A DNA stretch of 64,000 bases. Source: Pardosa pseudoannulata (Eukaryota > Arthropoda > Arachnida > Araneae > Lycosidae). The first letter of the stretch is position 1; the number at the start of each line of letters is the position of its first letter. The stretch covers positions 22,837,491 through 22,901,490 of the forward strand of contig CM063504.1 of assembly GCA_032207245.1 (NCBI GenBank). The letters run 5' to 3'. This document shows positions 61,311 to 64,000 of this stretch, in pieces. A program made the translations under genes and the position numbers. The notes beneath the pieces are model-generated. The model saw only the letters and a program-made list of their open reading frames with translations, was not told where the DNA came from and ran no database searches.

Positions 61311-62116
61311 CAGGGGTGACCAAGACGTCGACCGCGGTCGACTGGTAGACCACGAAGACATTTTAGGTAGTCCGCGAGACCATCCCGATAATGACCTCGG
61401 ATATTAACAATTTAATTTTTGATTTATGTCACAGAATGAATGAATTATTTAAAATAAAAATTTACTACAGTTTACGCTTTGAAACCTAAAACAAACTGTG
61501 CAAAATAATACAATGAATTTGTCGTTTTACAGTGGAGAATTAAATAGAAACAACTTGACAAAGTGGGATGCTTAGATTATAATATAATCGAATCAGTATC
61601 ATATAATCATTACACGGTACTGATTCGATATGCTATACACACCTCAGTTTTGTCGCCAAATTGGCGACTTTTAGGGCGATGTCCGACGTCGCTGGGGACT
61701 TTTGGCGACATAAAGCTTTCCAAGCTTTTTGGAGCTTTGTAGTGGCAGCCCTTGTTCGTAATGGTTTGTTAACAGATGGACATTTAATTTCGTGTTTACG
61801 CATTGTAATAAGCTCGTGCCAGTTACAATATGATAAACTTGTCGCAGATATACAGTGCCAAATTTCAACTAAACGAAGTGAATAGGATGGTCAATTTTTG
61901 ATATATGAATACTTTGATTATTTTCGTCAGTAAATTTTTATTTTGTAAATATTAAGTTTTTTTTAGAAAAATTAGATAATTTACCATTTTTTCTTGTTAT
62001 CGAAAATAAATATATAAACATGTACTTTACGTTAATTTAGCTCTGCCATTGGTAGACCGCCTTCGATTTTTTAAATGTGGAGTAGACCACGGATCCCAAA
62101 AGTTTGGCTACCCTTG
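61311..62116 (+). mobile_element. hAT element, internally deleted
   Basis: The ends are caggggtgaccaagac and, read inward from the right, caagggtagccaaact, with gtcgaccgcggtcgac and gtagaccac subterminal blocks. The flanking octamers gcttacat and tcttatat agree at 6 of 8. A transposase C-terminus lies inside in the forward direction. Confidence 0.7.
61755..61885 (+). pseudogene. hAT transposase C-terminal remnant
   Basis: The frame reads RNGLLTDGHLISCLRIVISS, then CQLQYDKLVADIQCQIS and a stop. LTDxHL-x2-CLRIA and x-x-Y-x-x-LV-x-x-x-QC are the usual tail of Buster/Charlie-type hAT transposases. The CEQxFS portion and everything upstream are missing. Residues before about 61755 in the same open frame do not look transposase-like. 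Confidence 0.7.
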
Positions 62117-62119
62117 TCT

Positions 62120-63500
62120 TATATAGTGCTGTGAGGGTGCAAGTGAGTCAGAAAATCAGAATGTTAAGGTGAATCACATGATAATGCTCTAGAACTGAAA
62201 CTAAATTATGCAAAGTAGTTATATAACATAAGTTGAGCTAAGCAGAAATTAATTTGGTGCTCTCGAAGTCGTCAGGTTACCACAATTAAAGGAGAAACAA
62301 AGGCATCTTGCTAATGGTTGTAATTTTAGGGACAGAATTTCCAGGAATCTGTTTAGAAAATAATTATAATTAAATCGGTTAGTTTGGACAAAATATCATT
62401 ACATATTTGTGCTTATTTGAAAGAGTACAAAGCCTACAAATTAGTGATATATGTATGCGATTACTTTATGAACGCTTTTAATGAAGTAAGTCAAGTTAAA
62501 AAACTGTATTGATACATACATACATATTATATATATATAATTTTTTACTTTGTCAGTTTAGGAGTAGTGCTCCAACTTTATAAGAATAGGCTTGAAATAA
62601 GCCAGCCATCTATCAAAACTAAAAACCTATTTTCTGCTCGCGTGCATTCCATCCAACTCTGGAACAAATAGATTCTTAAGCGTGTAACAGTGGAATGAGT
62701 AATCCTCAGATTTATGTATGGCCACACATTCAGTAATTAAATAAAACCAAGAGGAAAGATTGATGAAGGATGCGATACACTTCAAAACTAAAGTAAAACA
62801 AAGCTAGTTTTTATAAGTTTTGATAACAAAGGTGTACGTGACTTCGGCAAACGTTTTAATTTCCACTCTGCCATCAATAATGTTTGCGGCAAAAAGTCAA
62901 TCGGAAGAAACAGGTTCGGAAAAAAGGTCAAGAAGCAACCTTTTAAGGACAGAATCCTACATTTTAGTGACAGTTTAGGCACACTATAGCCTTAGACGGT
63001 AGAACTGAAGATGCCTCACTTTTGACCTAAAAATAATAGATGGTTTTTCTGTCTTACGGTGTTGATAACGAGCAAATCAAAAAGTCATTTATTTACTTTT
63101 TGTGTTAATGAAGGGTGAGTTTAAGGCATGAAGTGGACGCATGACTTAAATTTCACAATAATCGTGTTATGTAATGTTATATTTGGAATAGTTGTCCGCG
63201 AAATTTATGCATAGTACATACAGCAGTTTAACCCTTTAATGGCTAGTATCGTTTTTTATGGTACAAAAACAGTTTGCAAAATTTTCACGTTTACGCTGAC
63301 TAATGTTTAATTTTTAGCGAAGGTAAGAGACAATCTTATAAAAAGAATCTCCCATATTTTAATGTTTATGCTGTCATCTATAATTTTAATATCTACATTT
63401 AATGGCATTTCGAGCCTCTAGCGTAAATTTACTTTTACGGCATAGTAGCAAATAAATATCTTGGCACACATTTTTTACTTTTATAAATGACCCCAATGTT
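62120..63500. other. AT-rich non-coding stretch
   Basis: No gene was recognised. ttaaccctttaatggc at about 63229 resembles a piggyBac-type end, but no partner was found in the window. Confidence 0.5.
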
Positions 63501-63503
63501 GTT

Positions 63504-63625
63504 TGAACGATGGACGAATGGTAAGCCGCTACTCTTCAATACCAGAGTTCATGAGTTCGAATCTCACTGCTGGCTTGCATGTCTATACCTGTTGAACTGG
63601 CTTTAACTAACCAATTTGTGGGCCT
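63504..63625 (+). repeat. SINE-A copy, plus strand, diverged
   Basis: aacgatggacgaatggtaag, taccagagttcatgagttcg (B-box region), then tgttgaactggctttaa are recognisable. The distal body is lost. Confidence 0.7.
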
Positions 63626-64000
63626 TTGGAAGATTACTTCCTACCTACATAATCTAATATTAAACACCTGCAGGAAGATCCAAAATTGATATAGACCAGT
63701 TAACATTTCGTATAGCATTAGCTCTTCAGCTAATAAACGGATAATCCTGCAAAAGGAAAGACCGTCCTGCTAGATTTCAAACAAAGAAGTGTATGATTCT
63801 TGATGATGTGCGCTCAGCCAGTATTTGAAATCATATGGCAAAGTTAGTTTTCAGTTATAGATGATGTAGGATATGTAACACAGAAGCACAAGAGAACTCG
63901 ATACATGTGGCCAGAATGTGATGTACCCTTGTACATTGCAACCTGCTTCGTATCTTTCCATGTCAAATAATTGCCATTAAATTGAATTTTCTCAATGACC

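Noticed and set aside
63229..63260. piggyBac-type end (ttaaccctttaatggc)
   Set aside because: No matching inverted end or second TTAA context was found in the window.

Overview
This window is AT-rich nuclear DNA from an animal and is almost entirely non-coding. It shows long (TA)n/(CA)n/(CT)n microsatellites, tRNA-derived SINEs, decayed DNA transposons with 8-bp, TTAA or TA target duplications, and split coding pieces bounded by GT/AG splice sites. No bacterial-type operon, rRNA, intact tRNA gene, CRISPR array or long uninterrupted gene is visible. The arthropod-like THAP domain and the mix of hAT, piggyBac and mariner-like elements fit an arthropod, possibly a chelicerate such as a spider. 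That assignment is an inference, and another invertebrate cannot be excluded.

Host-gene signal is sparse. The best case is one minus-strand internal exon at 34823-34945. It is GC-rich, has a clean acceptor and donor, and encodes 41 residues of a helical, spectrin-repeat-like segment. Much of the window is probably intron of that minus-strand gene. A weaker minus-strand candidate first exon lies at 46204-46284.

The rest is a repeat landscape. (1) A THAP zinc-finger exon at 1924-2130 sits between about 200-bp degenerate inverted repeats spanning 1638-3443, suggesting a THAP-bearing DNA transposon. (2) Five hAT-type elements have TIRs and 8-bp duplications (5611-5997, 8486-8814, 23821-24685, 60006-60489, 61311-62116). 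Three of them keep the C-terminal dimerisation segment of the transposase. (3) Two piggyBac-like elements are flanked by TTAA (39667-40221, with a cysteine-rich domain remnant, and 42727-43241). A third TTAA element of uncertain class lies at 18969-19689. (4) A mariner-like TA-flanked element lies at 51758-52505. (5) A tRNA-derived SINE family (called SINE-A here) has about 20 full or partial copies, several with target-site duplications and one nested in an older copy. (6) A second tRNA-like family (SINE-B) has three copies. (7) A dispersed family of about 270 bp (family C) has three copies. (8) A pair of LTR-like fragments lies at 44949 and 58393. (9) A 'GGCCGTAGC' terminal-repeat family appears at 25153, 49269 and 57404.

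Region by region: 0-6 kb holds the THAP element, SINEs and a hAT MITE. 6-15 kb holds a hAT MITE, microsatellites, a perfect 29-bp hairpin and a duplicated non-coding repeat. 15-21 kb holds a 140-bp tandem repeat and SINEs. 21-30 kb holds the hAT with a transposase remnant, SINEs and two local duplications. 30-38 kb holds SINE-A and SINE-B copies, the spectrin-like exon and an inverted-repeat-flanked SINE. 38-47 kb holds the piggyBac elements, family C, an LTR-like fragment and microsatellites. 47-58 kb holds nested SINEs, the mariner-like element and a large TIR element. 58-64 kb holds two hATs with transposase remnants and one SINE. The genes do not form a pathway; the window is best read as intronic or intergenic DNA shaped by transposition.
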